NCBI GenBank assembly: GCA_002450895.1
Contig: DKAR01000223.1
Span: forward strand, 5,815 to 37,063
Length of the DNA: 31,249 bases
Direction: 5' to 3'
DNA from: Proteobacteria bacterium UBA6921
GTDB lineage: Bacteria > Pseudomonadota > Gammaproteobacteria > SG8-11
The position numbers and the translations under genes were made by a program. This document shows positions 1 to 7,636 of this stretch, piece after piece (the stretch's first letter is position 1; the number at the start of each line of letters is the position of its first letter). The notes under the pieces are model-generated. The model worked only from the letters and a program-made list of their open reading frames with translations, searched no databases and was not told the DNA's origin.

Positions 1-240
1 CTGCTCGACGTCATGATGCCCGACCTGAACGGACCGGAAATTCTGGAAACTCTCCGCTCGTATCCGAGCCTTCGTAACACCCCATGTGTCTTTGTAACCG
101 CGAGAACACAACCCAGCGACATACAGGCCCTGCTCGAACTAGGCGCTCTGGATGTCATTCAAAAACCCTTAGATCCGACAGACCTGCCCCATCGTGTTAG
201 GGAAATCTGGAACCATTGCAACGCGCGTTCCGGAACCTGA
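1..240 (+). CDS. Receiver-domain protein, C-terminal part (truncated by window edge)
   Basis: The reading frame is open from base 1, so the start lies outside the window. The fragment begins LLDVMMPDLNG, the phospho-acceptor Asp segment of a CheY-type receiver (Asp at fragment residue 3). It continues with the switch Thr in VFVTART and the conserved Lys-Pro in IQKPLDP, then stops soon after the last helix. There is therefore no output domain behind the receiver. It is either a single-domain response regulator or the C-terminal receiver of a hybrid histidine kinase. The HPt gene starts 2 bases after its stop, so the two probably form one phosphorelay. The kinase, if present, should lie upstream of the window. 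Confidence 0.88.
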   Translation: MLDVMMPDLNGPEILETLRSYPSLRNTPCVFVTARTQPSDIQALLELGALDVIQKPLDPTDLPHRVREIWNHCNARSGT

Positions 241-242
241 TC

Positions 243-596
243 ATGACCACGGAAAACGACCCCATCTCGGATCGCATCGCCGCACTGTTTCAGGAATACC
301 GAAATCAACTCCCCGAGCGCCTGGCGCAGATTGAAACGCAATTCGCCGATCTCAAAGGCGACCCAGCGAACATTGAAAAACAAAGTAGTCTCGTATTTTT
401 GCTTCATAAGCTGGCCGGATCGGGCGCAACGTTCGGGTTCGACGAGATAACGCGCATCGCCAGACAGTGGGAACATATGATTCAACCCCGCCTGAAGCAG
501 GCCCCCACCCCCATCTCAACCGTCGAATTCGATGAAATGGACAGACTTCTCATTGAGTTACGCGCCGCGGTTGATGCAGGTCACAATTCTAATTAG
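243..596 (+). CDS. HPt (histidine phosphotransfer) domain protein
   Basis: This is a 117-residue soluble, helical protein made almost only of an HPt domain. The phospho-accepting His is His55 in LLHKLAGSGATFGF, which fits the HPt pattern HxLKGxxxxxG. It would carry phosphate between the receiver encoded just upstream and another response regulator. The ATG at 243 is preferred because it follows the upstream stop (238-240) by two bases. An earlier in-frame ATG at 216 would overlap the receiver gene. No membrane segment or signal peptide is seen. The final target of the relay is not visible here. Confidence 0.82.
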   Translation: MTTENDPISDRIAALFQEYRNQLPERLAQIETQFADLKGDPANIEKQSSLVFLLHKLAGSGATFGFDEITRIARQWEHMIQPRLKQAPTPISTVEFDEMDRLLIELRAAVDAGHNSN

Positions 597-713
597 TTAA
601 GTCCGATTTCTTCTGATTCCCTCATAAATAAACCTCAAGGTTCGACCCGATCGCAACGATAGCGATATAGAGTTCCGAATCACAACTTTGTTGTTACTTG
701 CTGGGTGAAATTT

Positions 714-1814
714 ATGAAAACGATCTCTCACTTTCAGGCATTGATTCTCGTATCAGCCTCTGCGTTTATCGCTCAGGGTGCATTTGCCTTTCAGGATGAC
801 TACGTTTGGCAAGAGCGATTCAAGAAACAAGTTGTTCAGGCGGAAAAAGGCGATTCCGATGCGCAGTACGACATCGGCGAAATGTATGAAAAAGGCAGCG
901 GCGTTCAAACCGACGCGAAAAAAGCCTTCACCTGGTTTGAGAAATCTGCAGCTCAGGGACATGTAAAGGCGCAATTCAAAGTTGCCTACATGTACTACAA
1001 GGGGCTCGGAGTCGACGCAAACATTGCCAAAGCCTTTACCCTGATGGAATCGCCGGCAAATGACGGAAACGTTCGAGCGCAATTCTACTTTGGCCAGATG
1101 TATGAAAAGGGGAAAGGCGTGAAAAAGGATCTTGACGAAGCTTTCACCTGGTACAGCCGCTCTGCATTGGGTGGATACAAACCAGCTGAAGATGCGGTTG
1201 CGGATCTCAAAGTCGCGATGGCAGAGCAGTCTCGTAAAGACGAGGAAGCTGCTGTAAAGAACATCGCGAAAGTCGTGCCATCCGCACCGAAGAGCGCACC
1301 GCGCGCGAAAGTTGACGCATCTCCGACTCCGGCAAGCACAAACTCCGGCACATCGGAGGGATTCCAGCCAGCACTCCGTACACAAGGCACCACCTCGACG
1401 GCATTGCTTGGCGGCACCTGGATTTCCATGGCAAAACTTCCGGCAGAGTTTCTGCCGTCGAAAATCACCTCGTGCAACAAGACCAGCGACTCGGTGATTG
1501 AATGTTTGTCGGGCGAACTGCAGCGAAACGTGGCAGGAACTGAAATCGTCTACCAAACCAAAGCCATCATTTACGCGATGAAGAAGGACGGAGACTTCAA
1601 GATTGCCTATCGCAATAACGTGATGAAGATTTTAAACGGAACCGGCAAAGACGCGGAAGAACAGGCCTCGGGCTCAGGCGACACCTCAAACGTGAAGCTT
1701 GGCTGGCAGGAAACAGAACATCGACTGGAGTGCAAAGTCGATGGCAGCCAGACGGTCAACTGCCTGAAGAACAAGACGCAGAAGGTGACATTAAAAAATC
1801 AAACCCTTCTGTAA
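714..1814 (+). CDS. Exported Sel1-like repeat protein with unknown C-terminal domain
   Basis: The product has about 366 residues. An N-terminal signal peptide (hydrophobic ALILVSASAFIAQGAFA) points to the periplasm or beyond. Residues of roughly 45-160 hold three Sel1-type repeats, with recurring DAQYDIGEMYEKGSGV, KAQFKVAYMYYKGLGV and RAQFYFGQMYEKGKGV. Such repeats are helical-hairpin scaffolds for protein binding. An Ala/Pro/Ser-rich linker (about 190-225) leads to a C-terminal domain of about 140 residues with several Cys that I do not recognise. ATG 714 is chosen because GGGTGA lies six bases upstream; GTG 705 is an alternative. The gene stands alone between the HPt gene and a strong terminator. 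The 117-base gap before it holds no gene I can support. Confidence 0.8.
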   Translation: MKTISHFQALILVSASAFIAQGAFAFQDDYVWQERFKKQVVQAEKGDSDAQYDIGEMYEKGSGVQTDAKKAFTWFEKSAAQGHVKAQFKVAYMYYKGLGVDANIAKAFTLMESPANDGNVRAQFYFGQMYEKGKGVKKDLDEAFTWYSRSALGGYKPAEDAVADLKVAMAEQSRKDEEAAVKNIAKVVPSAPKSAPRAKVDASPTPASTNSGTSEGFQPALRTQGTTSTALLGGTWISMAKLPAEFLPSKITSCNKTSDSVIECLSGELQRNVAGTEIVYQTKAIIYAMKKDGDFKIAYRNNVMKILNGTGKDAEEQASGSGDTSNVKLGWQETEHRLECKVDGSQTVNCLKNKTQKVTLKNQTLL

Positions 1815-1842
1815 CCCATGTAGCGGAATGATCCAACACAAA

Positions 1843-1881
1843 GGCCGCCACGATTCGCTCGTGGCGGCCTATTCTTTTTTT
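1843..1881 (+). terminator. Rho-independent terminator of the Sel1-repeat gene
   Basis: An 11-bp perfect stem (GGCCGCCACGA with TCGTGGCGGCC) and a five-base loop span 1843-1869. A T-rich run ends in seven Ts. It starts 29 bases after the Sel1-repeat stop codon. Confidence 0.9.
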
Positions 1882-1920
1882 GGAATCTGACAAAGCCACC
1901 ATCTGGGGCTTTGTGAATGT

Positions 1921-2008
1921 TGGCGGAGAGGGAGGGATTCGAACCCCCGGACCCGCGAGGGTCAACGGTTTTCAAGACCGCCGCTTTCGACCGCTCAGCC
2001 ACCTCTCC
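1921..2008 (-). tRNA. tRNA-Ser (anticodon UGA)
   Basis: Read on the minus strand, 2008 to 1921 gives a 7-bp acceptor stem (GGAGAGG with CCTCTCC), discriminator G and an encoded CCA. The D-arm is GGCTGAGCGG. The anticodon loop is CTTGAAA with anticodon TGA. There is a class II long variable arm (ACCCTCGCGGGT region) and the T-loop GTTCGAATC. It is very like E. coli tRNA-Ser(UGA), which reads UCA and related codons. A TATAGAT element lies about 15-20 bases upstream of the 5' end, just after the terminator of the preceding operon, and may be its -10 box. Confidence 0.96.
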
Positions 2009-2030
2009 AGCGAATCGTCGAGATCTATAG

Positions 2031-2054
2031 ACAAAAACCCCGCTTGCGCAGGGG
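2031..2054 (-). terminator. Rho-independent terminator of the ZIP-to-DUF3047 operon
   Basis: On the minus strand, CCCC, a bulged T and GC pair with GCGGGG around a GCAA loop, followed by TTTTTGT. It lies about 45 bases past the stop of the DUF3047-type gene and just before the tRNA-Ser gene, so it separates the two transcripts. Confidence 0.75.
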
Positions 2055-2097
2055 CGAGACTATATCCGATCCCCCGCATTCAAACCACAGCAATTAA

Positions 2098-2760
2098 CTA
2101 TTCGCTCGAAAAATAGATGTCGCCGTAGAACGCGACCGCACTGCCCTGAGTATCGTCAGTATCGGTCATTACTGCGATTGCATTGACGAGTTGAACGTCC
2201 TCGCCGAAAAACTTTTTGAAGTCGTCGCGGATGTTTCTCTTGTAACTTCTCCATTGCCCTACATGGTCCGGCCCGGCTTCAATCGCAATCATTTGCGCAT
2301 TTGCGGAATAGGCGTTGGGCCAGTCAGACTCGACCGGCTGGTTGCTCGACCACACATAGTGCAACGAACGGGCGCGCCAGAATGAGCTGTTGGGGGAAAA
2401 AATCAGGTACACGCGCGCCGGATAATCATCACCGGACTTTTCCCGTTCTTTGACGTCCGCGAAAACTTGATCAACACGCCAGGACCAGTTCAACACGGGG
2501 GTCGCGAGCAGGTCGACGTCGATCTTTCGAAAATAGCTCGACGCAGAACTCTTGCTGTGCGCAGCGAGTACGGTTCGTCCGTCTTCTTCGGTAATCGAAT
2601 ATTCAGTGTGGCCCTGAAATGTTCTTTCTTCCCACTGCGCGATATCAGACGATGAAAACTTACCAATCGGCATGTCTGCCCCAAGCGCAACCGCCGCGAC
2701 AAAAAACAGGCCCAACAAACCGGTAGCGCGAAAATTTCTTGTACCAGGAACCGAGTTCAT
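2098..2760 (-). CDS. DUF3047-type exported protein
   Basis: The product has 220 residues and an N-terminal hydrophobic signal (LLGLFFVAAVALGAD), so it is probably periplasmic. The rest resembles the uncharacterised DUF3047 family. Recognisable blocks are a Trp-rich strand LNWSWRVDQ, then DDYPARVYLIF, then LHYVWSSNQP, and a closing AVMTDTDDTQGSAVAFYGDI. The fold is probably a beta-sandwich. The ATG at 2760 overlaps the RsmE stop as ATGA, so translation is probably coupled to rsmE. An upstream in-frame start at 2775 would lie inside rsmE and is less likely. It is the last gene of the minus-strand operon. Function is unknown. Confidence 0.8.
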   Translation of the reverse strand: MNSVPGTRNFRATGLLGLFFVAAVALGADMPIGKFSSSDIAQWEERTFQGHTEYSITEEDGRTVLAAHSKSSASSYFRKIDVDLLATPVLNWSWRVDQVFADVKEREKSGDDYPARVYLIFSPNSSFWRARSLHYVWSSNQPVESDWPNAYSANAQMIAIEAGPDHVGQWRSYKRNIRDDFKKFFGEDVQLVNAIAVMTDTDDTQGSAVAFYGDIYFSSE

Positions 2761-3488
2761 GCGAGGTCTCCCCAAGTCAACTGCAGCGCCGCAAGCGCAA
2801 CGACGCCGGCGGTTTCAGTACGAAAAATTCGCGGCCCTAGCGCCATCGCAGAGAATCCATGGCGAATTGCCAGCTCGATCTCCGAATCCGTCAATCCGCC
2901 CTCTGGCCCTACCAGCAGCGCTACGTCCCCGTCGGGCCGGTGCAGCTGACTCAGACGCATCGCGCCTTCAGGATGTAATACAACGCGAATTGGGGCCGTT
3001 TCTGCCGCGATGCGTCGGGCAAAGTCGGTTAACGGTTCCACGACTGGAATCTCCGTCCGCCCGCTCTGTTCACTTGCGCTGGTAACAACTCCCTGCCAGT
3101 GCGCCTGTTTGCGGTCGCGCCGTTCGGCGTCAAGACGTACGACGGTACGTTCCGTCGACACCGGTGCTATGCGGCGAACGCCGAGTTCGACGGCTTTTTG
3201 AATTGTGTAGTCCATTCTCTCGCCGCGCGATACACCCTGGATCAGAGTGGTTCGCAATGGCGATTCCCGACTTACATCAACAAAGGTTGCCACCTCAACC
3301 TGCACGTCACGCCGATTGATCTCGACAACACGCCCTGAATATTCGCCACCGTGACCGTTGAATAATACCAACGGGTCATCAACACGCACGCGCAAGACGC
3401 GCGCGAGGTGCTGCGATGCAGACTCGTCCAGCGATATCCGCGCCCCGGCAACGAGCGCTTGCGGGCAAAATATTCTCGGTATACGCAC
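2757..3488 (-). CDS. rsmE: 16S rRNA (uracil-1498-N3)-methyltransferase RsmE
   Basis: This 243-residue protein has the usual RsmE length. The family methylates U1498 of 16S rRNA in the 30S subunit using S-adenosylmethionine. An N-terminal PUA-like part (RIPRIFCPQ through LVLFNGHGGEYSG) is followed by a SPOUT knot domain with the signatures LLVGPEGGLTDSEI and LGPRIFRTETAGVVALAALQ. GTG 3488 is the start. Its first G is the last base of the def stop codon (TAGTG), so initiation is probably coupled to def. It also overlaps the next gene by ATGA. The neighbouring def fits a translation and ribosome theme. Confidence 0.93.
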   Translation of the reverse strand: MRIPRIFCPQALVAGARISLDESASQHLARVLRVRVDDPLVLFNGHGGEYSGRVVEINRRDVQVEVATFVDVSRESPLRTTLIQGVSRGERMDYTIQKAVELGVRRIAPVSTERTVVRLDAERRDRKQAHWQGVVTSASEQSGRTEIPVVEPLTDFARRIAAETAPIRVVLHPEGAMRLSQLHRPDGDVALLVGPEGGLTDSEIELAIRHGFSAMALGPRIFRTETAGVVALAALQLTWGDLA

Positions 3489-3988
3489 TAGCTCTTCTTC
3501 TTTCGAGGAAAAAGATCTGTTCGCCGACTCGACAAACGATCCAGAAAAAGAAGTCCATCGAGGTGATCTATTTCGTGCTGCACTGCGCGGGCCTCGTAGC
3601 CCTCACATTGAATGTCAATAATTGCTCCGTTCATGTCGCGAGCGCGAAAGCGGATACGCTCAGCACGCGAAACGTTCCCGGTAAAATCCGGAACTGAAAG
3701 ACACCCTTCCCGCCCAACCAGCGATCCCTGCCGCACCACAATTTCTGGATTTACCAAAATGAGTTTTCCGTGATGAGAAACACCTTTCTTCTCCGACACG
3801 TCAACAATAACAATTCGGTGCAGGTTTCCAACCTGCGGCGCAGCGATTCCGACCGACCCGGGCCCGACTCGCATTGTTTCTTCGAGATCCATTATGAAAT
3901 CGCGAAGCGCCGAATCAAAGCGCTCGACGGGTTTGGATACGCCAGTTAACCGTGAATCCGGATACGTGAGAACAGGCAGGACTGCCAT
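3488..3988 (-). CDS. def: Peptide deformylase
   Basis: This 166-residue metalloenzyme removes the formyl group from the N-terminal Met of new proteins. All three metal and active-site motifs are present: GIAAPQ (about 47-52), EGCLSVP with metal-ligand Cys96, and HEIDHLDG with His138, Glu139 and His142. ATG 3988 gives the standard MAVLPVLTYPD N-terminus and has GGTGAG upstream. The longer start at 4030 would overlap the preceding gene. The usual partner fmt is not adjacent. Instead, def lies between a GcvR-like gene and rsmE, so a second def beside fmt may exist elsewhere. Confidence 0.95.
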   Translation of the reverse strand: MAVLPVLTYPDSRLTGVSKPVERFDSALRDFIMDLEETMRVGPGSVGIAAPQVGNLHRIVIVDVSEKKGVSHHGKLILVNPEIVVRQGSLVGREGCLSVPDFTGNVSRAERIRFRARDMNGAIIDIQCEGYEARAVQHEIDHLDGLLFLDRLSSRRTDLFPRKKKS

Positions 3989-3998
3989 GAAGCTGTGC

Positions 3999-4517
3999 TC
4001 ACCCGACCATTGCGTCGAGTTCATCCACATGAATGCGAATTCCCTCGGAAACCAGCGGCGCTAATACCTGATTCAACTCTTCGATCGAGCGTGTGGTTTG
4101 CCCTTCAATTCGCATGACGTAGATTGGCTGCGCCTCGGATCCACCGACATCGGAGTCCAAATTGAGAATATTCACTCCGGAATCATTCAGCAGCGAGGTG
4201 ACGCGAGCCACGATTCCTGCGCGATCGGCGCCATGCACTGAAATCCCGACGTTGGGTTGCTCGTGACGGTGCAGCTCACCGTTGATCGGATCGATATGAA
4301 AAGTGAGCCCCATGGCTTTCGCAATGGGCTGTACAAGTGCCGAGAGCGCGGCGGCGTTGCCTGCATGCCGGACCATGAGCATCATCGTGAAATTACCGCC
4401 GAGACGGATCATCGATGCCTCGCCGAGCGTTGCGCCAGCGGCGTATAGGGCCTGCGTGATTCGCGCCACGATACCGGTTTGGTCACGACCCACCAAAGCA
4501 AGCATGAACCAGTTCAT
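3999..4517 (-). CDS. GcvR-like protein with two ACT domains (paralogue 1)
   Basis: The product has 172 residues and two tandem ACT-type ligand-binding domains, each opening with the typical turn: GRDQTGIVARIT near the N-terminus and GADRAGIVARVT near residue 100. This matches the glycine-cleavage-system repressor GcvR family, which acts by binding GcvA rather than DNA. There is no DNA-binding domain. ATG 4517 is chosen for its GGAG at six bases; GTG 4529 and ATG 4523 are alternatives. A second family member at 16259 sits in the gcvR synteny position, so this copy is a paralogue whose ligand and partner are unknown. Confidence 0.83.
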   Translation of the reverse strand: MNWFMLALVGRDQTGIVARITQALYAAGATLGEASMIRLGGNFTMMLMVRHAGNAAALSALVQPIAKAMGLTFHIDPINGELHRHEQPNVGISVHGADRAGIVARVTSLLNDSGVNILNLDSDVGGSEAQPIYVMRIEGQTTRSIEELNQVLAPLVSEGIRIHVDELDAMVG

Positions 4518-4528
4518 ATCCATCTCCA

Positions 4529-5311
4529 CTAGTGCAGTGCGGAATGGCTAAGGTAAATCAAACCGACCCCTGCGCAAATCAGCAGAAACTGTTCAACCAT
4601 GGCGCGCGGTTGAACGCGCTTGTGCAGACCGGGAATCAGGTCTGCGACCGAAATATAAATGAAGCTTGAAGCGGCGATGGCCAAAACATACGGAAGGCCC
4701 TTGGTGGAAGAATCGATGCTGACATAGGCAGCCAGGCCGCCGAGGAGCGTCGTCAGGCTCGAAATCGCGCTGAATCCGATCGCCTGAATCCGCGTGTAGC
4801 CGCTTTGCAGAAGCACCACAAAATTACTGATCTGTTGGGGAACTTCATGGGACGCGATTGCCAACGCGGTAATGATCCCCAGGTGGACATTTGAAAGAAA
4901 AGCGGCCCCGATCAGAATCCCATCGACCAGGTTGTGAATGCCGTCGCCGACCAGAACCAGCAATCCGGCCGGGGCCGATGCTCTGTGCATGTGACTGGAG
5001 TCGTGAATTTCGCAGTGGTCGGAATGACAGTGACGCCATAGCATCAGCTTTTCCAACATGAAGAAAAGAAGAACACCACCCAAGACTACCGCAAAAACCT
5101 GATGCGGCCCGACAACTTCCGGCGTTTCGAGGGCGTGAGGCAACAACCCGAGAAAGGCGGCGCCCAACAGGACACCGGTGGCAAAACTTACCAAATGGGG
5201 CTCAATTTGCCGGCGTTGGGCGTCCGGGATGAGAAACAGTGCAGACGCAATAACAACCGTGAGTACGCCACCAACGAGGCAAAACGCGATGATCCAACCC
5301 AAGGTTGCCAT
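4529..5311 (-). CDS. ZIP family metal transporter
   Basis: This is a 260-residue polytopic inner-membrane protein with about eight hydrophobic segments. The ZIP metal-site motifs are HNLVDG (His126, Asn127, Asp130, TM4) and HEVPQQ (His155, Glu156, TM5). A His-rich loop at about 94-109 (HCHSDHCEIHDSSHMH) is typical for metal capture between TM3 and TM4. Zinc uptake is the most likely role; other divalent ions are possible. ATG 5311 starts directly before the first membrane helix. It is the first gene of a five-gene minus-strand operon whose promoter must lie in the 166-base divergent gap at 5312-5477. No clear Zur box was recognised there. Confidence 0.9.
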   Translation of the reverse strand: MATLGWIIAFCLVGGVLTVVIASALFLIPDAQRRQIEPHLVSFATGVLLGAAFLGLLPHALETPEVVGPHQVFAVVLGGVLLFFMLEKLMLWRHCHSDHCEIHDSSHMHRASAPAGLLVLVGDGIHNLVDGILIGAAFLSNVHLGIITALAIASHEVPQQISNFVVLLQSGYTRIQAIGFSAISSLTTLLGGLAAYVSIDSSTKGLPYVLAIAASSFIYISVADLIPGLHKRVQPRAMVEQFLLICAGVGLIYLSHSALH

Positions 5312-5477
5312 AGAGACGACGCGAATAGGCGAGGAATTTTCGCCGCATGATAGCCACATCCATGCGGTCCGGCTACTTTTTTGGCGAGGCTGCAGCGCTA
5401 AATTTCAGCCACTAAATGTCGTAAGATAGCCGACAACAAATTTTCTGACTGGGTCTCACGAAAAGACGGAGTCACAT

Positions 5478-6008
5478 TTGAATCGTTTGTTTGCGTTATT
5501 CGTCATTCTGGTTGTGGTCGCTACCCCTGCGCGAACCGCGGAGATTCCGCTGGCAAAGGAGTATCAGAATCTTGATAAGCGAATCCAGATTTTGAAAGCG
5601 AGCGTTCTGTCCCTGGGACAGGATTTGTCTTTGCTCGACAAAGGAATGCTGGCGTTTTCCGGAAATCCACTGATCGTTTATCTATCCACTGATATCGACG
5701 ACGCTTTCGAACTGCAGGCCGTTGAACTGGAAATCAATGGAAATTTCGTCGCGCGGCAGGAATTTCTTCCAAACACTCTTCACGCCATGCAGAACGGTGG
5801 CGCGCAACGCTTTCTCGTCAAGGAACTCCCCTCCGGCGATTACGAAATCAAGGCATCCCTGTTTGGAAAAGTCGGTAAGGGTCGCGAGCATCGAGCGAGT
5901 ACCGTTTATTCGTTCGCAAAAGAGAAAGCTCCCAAAACGATTGAATTTCGAGTATCAAACGTCCGGGAACGCTTTCTTCCGGAATTGATCGTCAAGGAGT
6001 GGGACTGA
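5478..6008 (+). CDS. Exported protein of unknown function (TTG start)
   Basis: The product has 176 residues and a clear signal peptide (MNRLFALFVILVVVATPARTA). A short helical stretch (about 25-55) is followed by a beta-rich domain (LIVYLSTDIDD, VELEINGNFV, LPSGDYEIKASLFG) that looks like a small periplasmic beta-sandwich. I do not recognise the family. The TTG at 5478 is taken as start because GGAG lies six bases before it and no other start gives a full signal peptide. Its stop overlaps the ATG of the next gene (TGATG), so the two exported proteins are probably made together. Confidence 0.75.
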   Translation: MNRLFALFVILVVVATPARTAEIPLAKEYQNLDKRIQILKASVLSLGQDLSLLDKGMLAFSGNPLIVYLSTDIDDAFELQAVELEINGNFVARQEFLPNTLHAMQNGGAQRFLVKELPSGDYEIKASLFGKVGKGREHRASTVYSFAKEKAPKTIEFRVSNVRERFLPELIVKEWD

Positions 6009-7471
6009 TGCCCAGAGCAACGGATTGGCGCAGCATGACGAAGCTCGTTCCACTCGGACTCGCCCTCCTGTTCGCCGCGCTATCGGCGCCTTCACGCGCG
6101 GCAATCGAAATTGAGTGGGGCAACGTAGACGACCCCCGCTTACGCGAGGCGATTTATGACCTGAATCAGGAAGATTACTTCGCAGGTATCGTGCGGCTGG
6201 TTACAAACCGAAACTTCGTCAATCTCGGCCCCGAGCGCGACACGGTCGACTTGCTATTGGCTGCACTGTATCTGGGTTATGGAATGCCGGATTCCGCAAA
6301 GGAGCTATTGTCGGAACAACTCGACAAGAATTCGCGCACGGATGTGCAAAACCTGCTGTGGCTGCAACTCGCAAAAGCGCGATACCAGCGCGGACAGGTC
6401 GAAGACGCTGCGACTGCACTGGGTCAGATTCGCGGCAAGATGATCAAGGATTCGGAAATTGAACGGCGCCTCGTCTACGCGATGGTGCTGATTCAGCAAA
6501 ATCAGACCAAAAAAGCCGCTGAAGTTCTGAGCGTTATCGATCTGAAGGGCAACATCAATTCGACCGCATTCATACGCTACAACCTGGCGGTTGCCTTGTT
6601 GAAGCTGAATCGTTTCGGTGAGGCGATGGAACAGTTCAAACAAATTTCCGAAATGAACACCGCTCAGAAAGATCTCCTCGCGCTGAAAGACCAGGCGCTC
6701 ATCGCAGCTGGATTTACATTGCTGCGCAACAAGGATCCGAATCAGGCCAAAACATACCTGGAGCAAGTTCGGAGCGACGGCGTGCTCAACGGAAAAGCCT
6801 ACCTGGGCCTGGGTTGGGCATACTCGATGATGGACAAGAACAAGCTGGCCATCGCCGCATGGACCGAGCTGGAAAAACGCGGCATATCCGATCCAACTGC
6901 GCTGGAAGCCACGCTGGCAATTCCGTATGCGTACAGCAAGCTACAGGCCTATCGCCAGGCCGTGACGATCTACGAAGGCGCCGTCACGAAGCTTCAGGAC
7001 GCGTCGAAAACGTTGGACGGATTGATTAGCTCGGTGAAGTCCGGAAAGACAACCGACGTGATTCTGCGCCAAGGGCCAATGACCAATGCAAACTCGATGG
7101 CCGAATACCGGCGCGTCGTCGACGCGGAAGAGCTGAGCTTTCTGGTACCGGTCCTCATTAGCTTCGAGTTTCAGGAAGCGCATCGGAACTATCTGGACAT
7201 GCAAACGCTCGGCAAAAAAGTCCAACAGTGGATTACAGCGCTGGAACGCGCAAAGAACGTCTCACCCAGTTTTCGCGAGTCCTACATGGGCCGCCTTGTA
7301 AAACACCAAACCGAAGTCAATAACGCAACAAAAGATCTCGAAAAATACATTAAACGGCTGACTATTCATCAACTTAATGTTCAAGAGAACCGCGTAAACA
7401 ACTACATTGCGCAAGCAAGATTCTCAATGGCGCAAATTTACGACCAGGCGGCTCGCAGTTCTGGCGAATAG
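6008..7471 (+). CDS. Exported TPR-like repeat protein
   Basis: The product has 487 residues. A signal peptide (LVPLGLALLFAALSAPSRAA) is followed by a long all-helical region of degenerate TPR-type repeats, for example LLLAALYLGYGMPDSAKELL, YNLAVALLKLNRFGEAMEQF and AYLGLGWAYSMMDKNKLAIA. The C-terminal 100 residues are more coiled-coil-like. ATG 6008 is chosen over GTG 5999: AAGGAG lies eight bases upstream and the ATG overlaps the preceding stop. It is probably a periplasmic scaffold working with the exported protein encoded just before it. TPR proteins occur in many envelope machines, and I cannot name which one. Confidence 0.82.
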   Translation: MPRATDWRSMTKLVPLGLALLFAALSAPSRAAIEIEWGNVDDPRLREAIYDLNQEDYFAGIVRLVTNRNFVNLGPERDTVDLLLAALYLGYGMPDSAKELLSEQLDKNSRTDVQNLLWLQLAKARYQRGQVEDAATALGQIRGKMIKDSEIERRLVYAMVLIQQNQTKKAAEVLSVIDLKGNINSTAFIRYNLAVALLKLNRFGEAMEQFKQISEMNTAQKDLLALKDQALIAAGFTLLRNKDPNQAKTYLEQVRSDGVLNGKAYLGLGWAYSMMDKNKLAIAAWTELEKRGISDPTALEATLAIPYAYSKLQAYRQAVTIYEGAVTKLQDASKTLDGLISSVKSGKTTDVILRQGPMTNANSMAEYRRVVDAEELSFLVPVLISFEFQEAHRNYLDMQTLGKKVQQWITALERAKNVSPSFRESYMGRLVKHQTEVNNATKDLEKYIKRLTIHQLNVQENRVNNYIAQARFSMAQIYDQAARSSGE

Positions 7472-7549
7472 TGTTCGAAGTCTTTGACTCTTAATAAAAA
7501 TCGCCCAAGTAGCTGGGGCAATTACCGTCTTCGATCTTTCCCTAAAGTA

Positions 7550-7580
7550 ATAGTTGACGCTAACGGTCAAGTACTATATT
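7550..7580 (+). promoter_or_regulatory. Candidate iscR promoter with type 1 IscR site
   Basis: Bases 7550-7574 match the remembered 25-base type 1 IscR consensus at 21 positions. The half-sites are ATAGTTGAC and GGTCAAGTA. The left half contains a -35-like TTGACG (7554-7559). A -10-like TATATT follows at 7575-7580, 15 bases on, which is slightly short. This is the layout known for the autoregulated E. coli iscR promoter. Confidence 0.6.
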
Positions 7581-7606
7581 TTCTGACAGATCTACTCAGA
7601 AAATAT
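7576..7606 (+). promoter_or_regulatory. Perfect 11-bp dyad between the iscR -10 and the ribosome-binding site
   Basis: The arms ATATTTTCTGA (7576-7586) and TCAGAAAATAT (7596-7606) are exact inverted repeats around nine bases. The left arm overlaps the putative -10 box and the right arm would lie at about +9 to +19. That suits a protein operator better than an RNA terminator, and no T-run follows. It does not resemble the type 1 IscR pattern. Confidence 0.5.
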
Positions 7607-7636
7607 TACCTCCGGACCGGAAAACGAGGGCGTCCT

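Noticed and set aside
753..1556. Minus-strand reading frame of 267 codons
   Set aside because: It mirrors the Sel1-repeat gene; composition rich in Cys, Arg and Phe indicates an antisense artefact.
1799..2002. Short minus-strand frame starting MAERSKAAVLKTVDPRGSG
   Set aside because: This is the tRNA-Ser gene read as protein, a common false gene.
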